Below are positions 24,049-34,237 of a DNA stretch of 64,000 nucleotides, one piece after another; the first letter of the stretch is position 1; the number at the start of each line of letters is the position of its first letter. The translations under genes were made by a program, and so were the position numbers. The DNA lies in NCBI GenBank assembly GCA_021234155.1, contig JAJEKV010000017.1, positions 10,919,525 to 10,983,524 on the forward strand, written 5' to 3'. Under the pieces are notes generated by a model. The model saw only the letters and a program-made list of their open reading frames with translations. It was not told where the DNA came from and did not search any database. The stretch is from Isoetes taiwanensis (lineage: Eukaryota > Streptophyta > Lycopodiopsida > Isoetales > Isoetaceae).

Positions 24049-24262
24049 TCAGGCACTACGGGTACGGTACATGAGTGTATATATTTTGTGTGTTTTTGCA
24101 TTTTGTCAGGCTGATTGCTGCCATGGTTTTTCCCTCGAAAACCCTTCAGGACGGGGGTTTTTTAATCCGGGTAGTAATCCGCTTGCTGCGCTTTTTGTAT
24201 TGGATCCCATAGACCGATTGGTCTCCGTGGACAATAAAAATACCTTCCTTCCTTCCTTCCTT

Positions 24263-24690
24263 TCCCCCATCCTCTTTGTCAATAGATGTCTTAATACTCT
24301 CCCCTCCTTCTGTCTCAACAATGTCTTCCTCCGCCGTATTTTCTGCCATGAGTGTATTAGCATCTATAGCGATGTCATGAGCATAACAAATAACATGAGC
24401 ATCTTCACTCATATTAAACTGCTTGTCACTTCTTTTTGCATGCTTCAGTATCTTTGTCCAAGTCCGGGCAATGTGAGAGTAACTGCAAGTACAATTTCTG
24501 CAAATATAAAAACTTTGCTTTTCCGCTTTAGTAATAAATTCCTCGTGCAGTTCTCCGCGTAAGTGGATTAGAGCAACCACCCAATTGTCTTTCCAGTTTG
24601 TACCTCTTTCTTTTTGCACATCTCCAGCACGCGCTTTAGCAGGCTTTTTTGCTTTTCTTCCACGAGGTTTCTTTTTCTAACTAGGCTCTC
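24263..24690. repeat. Array unit 14, left part
   Basis: Resumes after the LINE 2 CCTT tail with CCCCCATCCTCTTTGTC. A small deletion (TTTCTGCAAATATAAAAAC) shifts the minus-strand frame, so the trihelix-like segment and the acidic segment become one continuous 157-codon frame at 24,146-24,619, with the middle read out of its usual frame. This is accidental and does not restore the protein. Confidence 0.85.
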
Positions 24691-25118
24691 AAAGAGAAAT
24701 AGCTGGTCCTTTTGATCCACGGGGGCTACAGTTGGTTTGGTTTCTTGACTAAGTTGGATGTAGGATCTGCAAACAGCGAACAACTCAGGGTTTAGAAAAA
24801 CTGCTAATAAATAGTGAAAGGCAATATGTTTGGCAATGGGAATGGGCAGGAAGAAGATAATCACCTCTTTGTACGGCCACAAGAGTTAAACCTATGAGCA
24901 TACCAAACCACAAGCCGTAGAAAATACAAATCAGCTCCAAATGATCGACTAAGTCAGAGGCAATCGCAGACTTCCAGCCAGGATTGATTCAGAATAAAGG
25001 GGCCAGAGAGGCCAGGGATGGTCCTGCAAGAATCGGGCCAGCAAAATTATGGTTGGAAGCTCTTTCTATTGATCAAATGGCAGACATGAGCACACAGAGT
25101 CCAATCTCATCCTATTGA
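24691..25118 (-). other. Captured fragment within array unit 14, identity unknown
   Basis: A 428-bp segment replaces about 15 bp of unit 14. On the minus strand it encodes hydrophobic stretches, for example LICIFYGLWFGMLIGLTLVA (about 24,945-24,885) and, in another frame, VIIFFLPIPIAKHIAFHYLL (about 24,868-24,805), with plausible GT and AG splice words between frames. This suggests an exon or two of a membrane protein gene caught inside the array. I do not recognise the family, and no start or stop of a full gene is present. Confidence 0.4.
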
Positions 25119-25562
25119 AGGTTTCGACTTGGCTCTGTTATAATAAGAGGACTAGAATAAGGATACATTGGAGGGATAGCTGATCGCCTTGCAATTAGAC
25201 CACGCAAAAGTGAATAAAAATAGACAGTATAATTTGGATGTGGCAGAGTAGGTTGAGAGGATTCATGTACCTTGCTGAAGGTCGTGCATCACTAGGCCTC
25301 AACAATTCAAGCATGATGAAAACATGAAGTGCTTGGCAAACTTGAAGAAGACTTTGCCACATAGTTGGATCCATGCCAATAGATATGACCTAAGCATTCA
25401 ATAAATAATAGAGAATGGTAAGCACATGGATTTGAAACAAAACATTAAAAAAAAAAAATGGAAGATTAGTTTGACAATTATGCAATTACTTCATTAGATA
25501 TAGAACAAGTGGAAGACTAGTTTACCCAATGGAAAACAATTATTTCATTAGAAATAAAATCA
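25119..25562. repeat. Array unit 14, right part
   Basis: Continues at GTTTCGACTTGGCTCTG and runs normally to the unit boundary. Together with 24,263-24,690 it makes one unit split by the captured fragment. Confidence 0.85.
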
Positions 25563-26703
25563 GCAAAAAACAGTATTCGACTAGTTTGATTGATTTGACA
25601 AGTGGAAGACAAGTTTAAAATGGCTGCTACTATAGTTTCTCAAAGAGGCCTTGAAGACTTTGAGATATCCCTTTCAACATATTCAATTTTTTCTTCTCGA
25701 GAGCGAGGTTACCATCTTGGGCCTTCTCGCTTATTTTAGTCATTCTTTTGATAGCCAAATCAACCTCAGATGCTGCACCTTTTGACTTTTTCTTTTTCTT
25801 TGGATTTACAAATTTTTTCTCTTCATGTGTCATCCTCTTTCGCCCATCCTCTTTGTCAATAGATGTCTTAATACTCTCCACTCCTTCTGTCTCAACAATG
25901 TCTTCCTCCGCCATATTTTCTGCCATGGGTGTATTAGCATCTCAAGCGATGTCATGAGCATAACAAATAACATGAGCACATTCACTCATATTAAACTGCT
26001 TGTCACTTCTTTTTGCATGCTTCAGTATCTTTGTCCAAGTCCGGGCAATGTGAGACTAACTACAAGTACAATTTCTGCCAAATATCAAAACTTTGCTTTT
26101 CCGCTTTAGTAATAAATTCCTCGTGCAGTTCTCCACGTAAGTGGATTAGAGCAACCACCTCCAGCACGCGCTTTAGCAAGCTCTTTTGCTTTTCTTCCAC
26201 GAGGTTTCTTTTTCTAACTAGTTCAGCAAGGTTTTGACTTGGCTCTGTTATAATAAGAGGACTAGAATAAAGATACATTGGAGGGATAGCTGATCGCCTT
26301 GCAATTAGACCACGCAAAAGTGCATGAAAATAGACAGGATAATTTGGATGTGGCAGAGTAGGTTGAGAGGATTCCTGTACCTTGCTGACGGTCGTGGATC
26401 ACTAGGCCTCAACAATTCAAGCATGATGAAAACATGAAGTGCTTGGCAAACTTGAAGAAGACTTTGCCACATAGTTGGATCCATGCCAATAGATATGACC
26501 TAAGCATTCAATAAATAATAGAGAATGGTAAGCACATGGATTTGAAACAAAACATTAAAAAAAAAAAATGGAAGATTAGTTTGACAATTATGCAATTACT
26601 TCATTAGAAATAGAAATAGAAGAAGAAGAAGAAGAGATTTTAACGTCAAGTGGAAGACTAGTTTACCCAATGGAAAACAATTACTTCATTAGAAATAAAA
26701 TAA
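25563..26703. repeat. Array unit 15
   Basis: Complete apart from a deletion of about 40 bp in the trihelix part (CAACCACC joined to TCCAGCACGCG) and a small loss before TTCAGCAAGG. It also gains a GAAGAA-rich insertion around 26,610-26,645. The acidic/NLS/coiled-coil part is open as a 98-codon minus-strand frame at 25,630-25,926, with NPKKKKKSK as the basic run and LQGLFEKL at the end. Confidence 0.88.
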
Positions 26704-26794
26704 GCAAAAAACAGTATTCAACTAGTTTGATTGATTTGACAAGTGGAAGACAAGTTTAAAATGGCTGCTACTACAGTTTCTCAAAGAGGCCTCG
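26704..26794. repeat. Array unit 16, truncated right end of the array
   Basis: Only about 90 bp of the unit, ending inside CTCAAAGAGGCCT. The next bases, CGAAAACCTTGTACAGG, are not array sequence and belong to the 3' part of the RING-like gene region, so the array ends at or inside that gene. Confidence 0.8.
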
Positions 26795-26857
26795 AAAACC
26801 TTGTACAGGAAATCCTCTGGCTCAATAACCAAAAGCTTCTTGTCAACAACACTAGCA
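26795..26857 (-). other. Possible terminal exon of the RING-like gene, fused to array
   Basis: A consensus acceptor (TGCACAG) precedes 26,857, and the reading frame KKLLVIEPEDFLYKVFE follows. It is in phase with a donor at the end of exon 3 (AAG|GTGATT, 26,926). The frame then runs into array sequence and stops about 25 codons later. If the splice is real, the array's right end supplies the gene's last codons. Confidence 0.35.
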
Positions 26858-26921
26858 CTGTGCAATGACAACTATTAGAGAAATTATATCAGTACAACAG
26901 GCAGAAAGAAACACACTAGAA

Positions 26922-28612
26922 TCACCTTAGTTTCTTAGTTATTGTTTTGGATGGAGCTCGTTTGCTGGAGGAAACCTGCTTGGAATTATTCTTAGAAGGA
27001 GATTCTCCAACTGATGCCAAATCAGTTTCTTCCTCTGTGATTGTCTTCTCTACAATATCAGCACGTTTGTCCAAATTGGAAACATAATCATCTATATTCT
27101 TCAACACTGCTTCACATTCTTCATCTATTACTTGCACAACATTGTCTTCAATTCTGTTAGAAATGTCAACTATAGAGTTTGAAATATCCAAACTTGAGTC
27201 TGCATCATTCAAATTATCAAACTAAATAAGTACTTATAGAAGAAAAATCCAAAGTAGTTATACTTCACAAGAATAACTTACTTTTCAGTCTTTTACAACT
27301 ATTACTTTGTTCAGCATTGTCTCTCTTCAAGTTTGGGCTTGTGGAAGATAATAAAGTGCAATCTTCAATGGATTGCATAATTATATCGAGCTCCTCCAAG
27401 TCAAAGCAAAGCGCTTAATGATGGATCTTGAGTGCATTCAATGGACTGCACTGCACTATAATTGGGAGCAGATTCCAGTGCAGATCTACATGGAAGTCCA
27501 ATGGACCTGAACCAATTATGAGGCATCTGGCTCTCACAAGAGGGACAAGTTGATCTCTTGAAACATATGTAAGCGCAAATTGGATGAAAACTGTGCATGC
27601 AATGTGCAACAATGGCTGAGACACAAAGTGGGTCATAGGCATATGTACAGAAAGAACAACTTTGTAATTTTGCAAATGCTACGGTAGAGAATTTTGGATG
27701 TTCCAAAAATGGAAGGTTGAGTTGCAGTCCAGACATCTTATTTAGAGATGAAGCTATTTCTTTCAACTTCTCTAGCCTTGGTTGGAGTCTATGTTCTTCA
27801 TCTTCTGCCTGTTTAAAAATAAAAAGAATGATGAAGCAGAAAGAATAATTATTGAGTACTATGTAATTGCAAAGGTCATTAGCAATTACCCCTTTGTGAA
27901 TTTCCTCCATACTCTTGTATGCTGTTGTCGCCTCCAAAAGTTTCTTTTCCTTGGAAACCAGCATTGGCGACAAGAATGTAATGACACTAGAGTGCTCACA
28001 CCTGGCCTTTGCTGCTTCAATTTGTTGTTTTGCAGCATCCACCTCGTAACTGCACTTCTTCCACAACTTCCTTTTTTCCTTCATTTCACTGGCTGCACTT
28101 TTAACTCTAACATTCAAGTCATCCTTCTGCTTATCTAAGCCAGCAATCAAGGAGTTGATGACAGAATAGTCCATTACACAACCAACAACATTTGTATGAG
28201 GAAATGAGGACTCATACTCATCTTCTTTCTCAACCTTAGCTGTAACACTTTTCTTTGTTTTAACCACAAATGACTGCCAGTTAATCTTTTGTCCTCTCAC
28301 ATGCAAAGTGAATGCCCGTGCAAAAAACTTCCAAATCTCTCCAACACAAACATCAGTTCTTTGGTAACATCTTCTGTAGATGTTCATAAACTGATCCACA
28401 AATAGTGGATTCATTCGACTAGACTTATAAATTTGCTTGGTACCCACCAGTTTTACACAGCCAAATATTTTGCTTATCTCATCTTCAACCACATCTGCCT
28501 TTTCTACATCTGAAGAGGTCATGCCCTCAGAAGGCAACACAGATGTGTCAAACATCCTCCTTGCTTTCTCTTCGTCTATGGTCACTTTAGGTTGAGTTTT
28601 CTTTGTTGCCAT
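26922..28612 (-). CDS. Coiled-coil protein with RING-like Cys/His cluster, probably frameshifted
   Basis: Minus-strand gene of unknown family. Exon 1 is 28,612-27,890 from ATG (MATKKTQPKVTIDEEKARR). An 81-bp GT-AG intron (27,889-27,809) is in frame and stop-free, so it could also be read through. Exon 2 runs from 27,808. The N-terminal half is charged; residues ~165-260 are Lys/Glu-rich and helical, like a coiled coil. A CSFC...CMHSFHPIC...CPSC cluster (about 27,660-27,527) resembles a RING finger, so ubiquitin-ligase activity is possible but unproven. Frame 1 stops at 27,401. A one-base shift there would open a second frame to 27,282, which splices in phase to exon 3 (27,199-26,926, or stop at 26,922). 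It may be a pseudogene or carry a sequence error. Confidence 0.55.
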
Positions 28613-29448
28613 TCTATCCCTGCACCAGCTTTAAAATTATATATCACTAGAAGTTCTTCATTGTGTCTGCAAAAAACTAAACCAATCCAAATCATAGCAC
28701 TAAGTATCCTGAATAGTACTAACTCTAAGAGCTTAGCAATGAACTGCTACTTTTTTCAAATAATTACTAATTGTCATGAACACCAATTACCTTGGGCCCT
28801 ACTTATGCGCAAAATAGCAAATGCTTAGCATGTCATGCTAAATAGCAGCTAACTCTTTCTAACTTAGCACCGAACTTCATCTTCTTAGCAGCCGCCCCGC
28901 TAATAACAATTTGAGCCCCGCAAGTGTAGCACAAAATTAGCGTTTTAATGTAACCCTCGCTACTTAGCAAATGTTGCCCAAAACATAGCACCGAAATCAC
29001 TAAGTAACTTCGGGTGCACAAAGACATACTAACTAGCAAGTACCGCCGCAAAACATAGTACCAATATAACCCTGTTAGCATAATTTGTTAACCGATTTGT
29101 CTACAAACATATAGTACCAAATGCTAAACTCGTTAGCATCAACTACATCAACTTGCACGACCAAACATTACTAAGTCGTACTTTTCACGATACCAAGCCC
29201 AAAAAATCTCCATACACGAATGCAATCCTCCACACCTGCTACATTAACCTTTGTCTTCAATATAGAAGCATGAAATATAATAGAATGAAACCATTTCCAC
29301 ATTATTTACCATTCCCAAAGATTTGTCAACAAAAATTAGATGCTTACCACTAAAACAACTTTTCTTGAGTCTGGAAAATTGTTCAGATGAACAATTTGAT
29401 CCGAGCTCTTTACAAAGCAGGGTAATGGGATCTCGATTGTCTGGCAAT
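28613..29448. other. Intergenic, AT-rich with scattered TAGCA-type words
   Basis: No gene seen. Between about 28,820 and 29,140 the words CTTAGCA, AACATAG(C/T)ACC and CTAAC recur irregularly (at least eight times), like an old degenerate repeat. The rest of the interval shows nothing I can name. Confidence 0.4.
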
Positions 29449-29565
29449 CGATTGTTTAGAATGGTACAAATAACCGAATTCGATAATTACTGCTGTGGAA
29501 GCAGCACAGTCACAGCAATTTACTCTGGCCAGTTAACCAAGCAGGGAAATGGGATCTCGATTGGG
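29449..29565. repeat. Direct repeat, left copy, flanking the inverted-repeat element
   Basis: Shares GATTGTTTAGAATG, TACAAATAAC, ACAGTCACAGCAATTT, GGCCAGTTAACCAAGCAG and GATCTCGAT in order with 30,143-30,255. The two copies bracket the inverted-repeat element at 29,592-30,142. Confidence 0.75.
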
Positions 29566-29591
29566 GATTTTGTTGAATCTAATGACTGGCA

Positions 29592-30142
29592 CATTAGGGT
29601 TTTTTTTGAGATTAAAAAAGGGCCTTCAAAACATGCCAACTAAGCCAAATGAAGATAAATGAACTACCAATCAGAAATCAGAGCCTGACGGGTCCAGTCA
29701 GCAAAACTGTTATAACTAACTCACTGGATCACATTTTCTAGCATAACTGTTGATAGAAAAGTCCAAATGATCTCTCGTTTAGTGCAATAGATAGATCTCG
29801 TTGAGATCTTTCCAACCTTAGGTGCTTTGCACATATTTTAACCACTTATGATTGTCAAAACTTCAAAAAATATGGTTTTTATTATTTTTTACTATCCTAC
29901 GGGGCTAAAAGATATGCAAACCACCCAAGACTGGAAAGATCTTAATGAGATCTATCTATTGCACCAAACAAAAGCTTATTTGGACTTTTCTATCAACACT
30001 TATGCTAGAAAATGTGATCCAGTAAGTTAGTTATAACTGTTTTGCTGACTGGATTACCAGTTCTGTTTTCTGATTGGTAGTTCATATAGCTTAGTCAAGA
30101 GTTCTTAGAAGGCCCTTTTATGATCTCAAAAAATCCCTAATG
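29592..30142. mobile_element. 551-bp inverted-repeat (foldback or MITE-like) element
   Basis: Arms of roughly 240 bp (about 29,592-29,838 and 29,902-30,142) are reverse complements with moderate divergence, separated by about 65 bp. Both ends read inward CATTAGGG. Matching words include AACTACCAATCAGAAA with its complement near 30,070, AAAACTGTTATAACTAACT, and GATAGAAAAGTCCAAAT. The element has no coding capacity. A transcript across it would fold into a long hairpin. I see no short target duplication directly at the ends, but the flanking ~115-bp sequence is itself directly repeated. Confidence 0.72.
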
Positions 30143-30255
30143 ATTGTTTAGAATGATACAAATAACGGATTTCGACTGCTGTAGGAGCAGTACAGTCACA
30201 GCAATTTGATCCGGCCAGTTAACCAAGCAGAGTACGGGGATCTCGATGGGGAGCA
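30143..30255. repeat. Direct repeat, right copy
   Basis: Partner of 29,449-29,565, more diverged (AATAACGGATTTCGACTGC replaces AATAACCGAATTCGATAATT). Its presence on both sides of the inverted-repeat element points to a duplication of the locus, not a simple target-site duplication. Confidence 0.72.
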
Positions 30256-31252
30256 GCTATGTTTCTGAATCCGATCCAAGAAACTCCAAGAAAGTAGGAA
30301 AGGGGGAAAGGTTCGACGGTTTAGGATCCCATGGGCGGGATTTAGTGCTAAAATAAAATATTAAAATTCAGTTAAACCCCTTTAATTAGCGGTATTACTT
30401 AGGGCTAAAAATGGCGTCATTTATGCCACCCGTAGCGTGCGAGGACCCTTGTACAGATTAGTGTGAAATGAATGCCTTAGGGTGCACCTGCATGTGACAA
30501 CAGATCTATTAGCACAATGAGCTGCTGTTATGGTGGGGATGGCAGCAGCTATAGAGATGAAGATATATGGAGAGAGGTGTATGAATATGAGATGTATGAC
30601 TGCAAATTCAGATGCATCTGCATGGAATTCAGAATTTAAGCAAAATGAATATTTGATTTGAACTTTGAATGACTTGACACCTGCATAAATCTCATAGTTC
30701 TTGCATTAGTAGTGGAAACCTCAAATATAAGAGCTCTATCTAAGCAACTATTTGAATTTGAAAACCATCCTCATGCACGGCCCATGTTGTCTCTGCAACT
30801 ACTACAACCATAATTTTCTTGTGCTTGTCTTTATAGTGTAGAAGACTTGAGATTTTTTGTTACAACCTGATAATTCTTAGCCTGTAATGATACGAATGTG
30901 TGAAATCAAAGTTGTATTTGCAAACAAATATTAGGAAATACGAGAAATAAACACAAAATCACCCCTCAAGGGCAAAGTTCACTATCCAACCAGGCTATCC
31001 TGAGCAAGAGAATCTCTAGAAAAGATTGAATCTTGGAATCGAAAAGGATAATAGTGATTTAATTCAAGCACTAAAGAATCTTCAATCTAGCAAAACCACA
31101 AATTTAAGAGAAAGGCTGGGCTTAAGAATTGGCAAAGTAGGAATTTGTGCAATCACAAAAGAATTGAAGTTTTGCCAATCAACCAGTTACTAAACACAAA
31201 AGTTTAGGTCTAAGGATCTAGATAACAGACCGGAACAAGGAACTGGGAATTT

Positions 31253-31253
<1 letters not shown>
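30256..31253. other. Intergenic; contains a dispersed repeat word
   Basis: No gene seen. At 30,970-31,030 the words AAGTTCACTATCCAACCAGG and GAGCAAGAGAATCTCTAGAAA resemble 50,725-50,790 (AAGCTCACCATCCAACCAGG, AAGCAAGAGAGAATTCGAGAAA), indicating an unnamed dispersed repeat. Confidence 0.4.
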
Positions 31254-31284
<31 letters not shown>

Positions 31285-32848
31285 AAGGACGACAAGCTTT
31301 ATTCACCAACTAAAAACCAGAGCAACATAAAATGCAAAGACCGGATTATAACCCCAGTGGACAAACCGATCCAACTGAGCAAAACCACCTGCCTATGCAA
31401 AAGAATGGATCTGAAGGTAAGTATGCCAGATCAGTACTTTCTTCTCTTGATCAAGAGAAGAACACTTGTAAGTCATAACAATTTTATTTTGCGCCCACTG
31501 AAGAACAATCTCATCTGCAGTATCTACGGCCTTAAAGATAAACAACCTCCTTCTCTTCCAGATTGACCATAAAAGCCAGCCACATGCGAGATGAAAAGCT
31601 CGTTTCCGTAATTTGGGCCAAGCATCAGGATAGATAGCAAGCAAAATTTGCTGGCTAGATCGAGACGTGCCAAATAGGGTCAACAACCAAGACCATGCCT
31701 GCCGAAGCCGCTCACACAAGAAAAAACAATGCTCAATACTCTCAACCCTTTGCTGGCATAAAGGACAGAGCTCTGAAATCTGATTATCCATTTTATGGAC
31801 TAACCTATTGACTCTGAGGCATCTATGGATCACTTGCCACCACAAAACTACTACTTTGGGATGAAGCAGCTTATCCCATACCCATATCCAAATACTTTTC
31901 CATTGTGGCTGAGGGACCTGAAGATGCCACCTATTAGATGGAGGCAGGATTTCAGAATGCACAAGCAACTTATACACAGAAGACACAAACTGCCCTGGCT
32001 GGATATCCTGATGGCAACCCTATACGACTACCTCAATCTGTGGACTAGAATCCTGTGGCAACAATGCAGCAATATGATTCTAGATTACTCTGTCCCATCT
32101 GTACAACAAGAACTTTGTTCTAAATGCTTCCCATGACATGAGATGACCAGACTCATACCAAGCTGCAATAGTGCTGATACCAGCTGCTACCCATTGTCGT
32201 TGTGTCTTTGGATGAACAACCACACTTAGAGGCATATTCTCTGGAGTGTCCTGCAAAGGAATCCACCAGCATGGAGTGGACAACTGAAGACATGCCTCAG
32301 GATTAATATGGAAAAGAGACCTGACAGTGTCCCAAGCAGCAAGCAACCCCTTTAGAAAGGGAGAAGCATTAGGATACGGATGCATATGATAAAGCAAAGC
32401 CCAAGGAAGGCGGGGCTTAATGGTGGCCTTATGAAATGGGAGACAATGTTGAATCGACTGCACCAACAACCTCAGGCCAGGAGAATCATCCTTACCAATG
32501 AAAATCCTCCAAATGAACTTTGATATCATCACCTTGCTTTGGAGGTGAAAATCCAACATACCAAGACCACCAGCTGCCTTAGGTCTAATGCACTTCGCCC
32601 AAGCTACCTTGACCACCGCTCCTAACTCATTTCCACCCCAAATAAAATTTCTGACGATACGCACAATCTCCTCCATCTTACACTGCGGAGCTAATAGAGC
32701 AGACGCCATGTAGACATGAGTATTACTAAGAACACATTTAGCGACAGTGATTCTATCGGGCATGGACAGTTTAGCTGTATTCCACCAAAACAAGTGCTTT
32801 TGCAACCCACTAATGATTTCATCCCAATTGTTGATCCTGAGCATGGTT
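31254..32848 (-). mobile_element. L1-type LINE, 5'-truncated, with 30-nt poly(A)
   Basis: Minus-strand plant L1 remnant. Its poly(A) is the run of 30 T at 31,254-31,283. The RT C-terminal region is at about 32,848-32,080 (INNWDEIISGLQKHLFWWN, LSMPDRITVAKCVLSNT, AAGGLGMLDFHLQSKVMISK). A frame change near 32,080 leads to the zf-RVT end at 31,986-31,393, with CPLCQQRVESIEHCFFLCERL. Only one frame break in 1.6 kb and a long pure poly(A) suggest a fairly recent insertion. It is a different family from LINE 1-3, whose tails are simple repeats. No target duplication was identified. Confidence 0.85.
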
Positions 32849-32849
32849 A

Positions 32850-33107
32850 ATATGTTGCCTCTTGGGGGCAACATATCGCCAAAACAAAACAATGGATGGT
32901 CCTTTCAACCATAGAATACCAAAATAAATAAGAGTCTTCAACATGAACTAATGCCTCTGGATGGGAATGGGATGGGGTAGATGCATGAAAATGAATGTGG
33001 AGTGCATGTATGATGGGTTGAGTGTGAGTATGGTGGAGATATGATGTGAATGGAGTTAAAGCATAGACCAATGAATAGTATATTGCCTTTTGGCGGCAAC
33101 ATCGGTC
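32850..33107. repeat. Segment bounded by two related hairpins
   Basis: The left end is a perfect 10-bp stem ATATGTTGCC/GGCAACATAT (32,850-32,859 with 32,867-32,876, 7-nt loop). The right end (about 33,081-33,100) is a shorter hairpin TTGCC/GGCAA with the similar sequence TTGCCTTTTGGCGGCAAC. Both are about 20 bp, each near-palindromic, so they are at once direct and inverted repeats. This could be a small MITE-like element; the function is unknown. Confidence 0.45.
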
Positions 33108-33117
33108 AATATATATT

Positions 33118-33790
33118 AATACTGGGTCCAACTCCACATGTTTAGAATCAAATGTTCATGGCAGACTTCCGTGATAAATTTCTTGTAATGTTAAATATGC
33201 TCATTATGCTTGAGGAGCTTATAAAGAGATCATGACTTCATTATTGTCTTGGAGGGTGATATTAATATAAGGACTTAGAACAATTTAATGTCGTCAAATG
33301 AAAGATTTCAATATCTTCATATAGCACTAGCATGAATTTTACTGGTTGAGCCTTTACATTGGACCACTATCCTGAGCATAAACACACCCTTGAAAGATAT
33401 ATGACTATCATATCAAAATAGAGTTTGTGTACAAATTATGCATGTTTGAGTATTAAAAAGTAAATAATATAAGATGAAATTAGAAGACAAATTAGATGGA
33501 GTTAGAAGAAACACATGTTATCTATAAAAGACATTTAAGGCGGCAGCCAGCCACCGCAGGGGAAGATTTAAAATCAAAACGATAGTTTTCAATTCTATGC
33601 AGTAACCAAAGGCCCTTAAGGTTTCCTTAAATTTCCTGAAGATTTTTTGAGATTCTTCAAGTTTTAAAATTCCATGAGAAGACAGGGATTTGAGTGCTCA
33701 GTATCCAGGGCTTTATAGAGATATGCCTTGCATATCAGTCCCCAAATAAAGCACCAATTTACAAGTTCAGTTTCGAGGAATAAAGCACAA
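33118..33790. repeat. Long direct repeat, left copy (empty site for hAT)
   Basis: About 670 bp almost collinear with 35,350-35,973 plus 37,437-37,490. It begins TGGGTCCAAC and ends GGAATAAAGCACA. In this copy the sequence at the hAT target reads CCTTGCATATCAGTCCCC without interruption, so it preserves the pre-insertion state. Confidence 0.82.
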
Positions 33791-34237
33791 TGACATATTC
33801 AGCAAAATTTAGATTTATTCAAGTCTAACTGATGTGATTTTGCGTAGTTTTGTATACAATCATGAAGAACCTTGAAGGACAATGGTACAATCTTTTCCAT
33901 TCTATTTCCACAATATATATCAAAATAAAAAAGGTTTATTAATCAAAAGTAGGAATTCCAAGAAATACATGTCTCATCTGAGCCATGCAAGCACAAGAAG
34001 ATGCCCGGAAACATGAGCCTAAAGCACTATGTACGTACTCCAAACATAGGAGACTAGTGATAAAAATAAATTTTGAAGATATTGCATCTAAATACGATCC
34101 CTCACATTTTCTCAAATGAGGAACACTTAAAGCCATCAATATCTGAGTATGGGCTAATATCAATAACACATAATTATGCATTAATTTAAAGCACTAAATT
34201 ATCAACATCGAAGCAAAAGAAATTCTTTAATAGAAGG

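Larger units (their letters stand above)
20506..24262 (+). mobile_element. LINE 2: 5'-truncated EN-RT element fused to array sequence
   Basis: The left edge (20,506-20,598) is array sequence (TTTTAGTCATTCTTTTGAAG to TTTACAG...TCATCAT), joined within a few bases of the word CATGGATCTCATCTTCCTCATGGAG. The latter opens the endonuclease of this LINE family. Endonuclease blocks follow (about 20,600-21,050), then RT pieces (about 21,850-23,180) and a C-terminal Cys/His region (about 23,710-24,048). The element closes with the conserved hairpin (24,113-24,179) and a CCTT tail (24,243-24,262). Compared with LINE 3 the RT is heavily degraded. Confidence 0.78.

Noticed and set aside
24146-24619. A restored 157-codon trihelix protein
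   Set aside because: The long frame results from a deletion that makes the middle read out of the usual frame; the conserved helix residues are lost there, so it is an accident.
1-26794. Centromeric satellite or CRISPR-like array
   Set aside because: The unit is about 1.15 kb, contains gene-derived sequence and is interrupted by varied insertions; there are no short repeats with regular spacers, and no evidence for centromere function.
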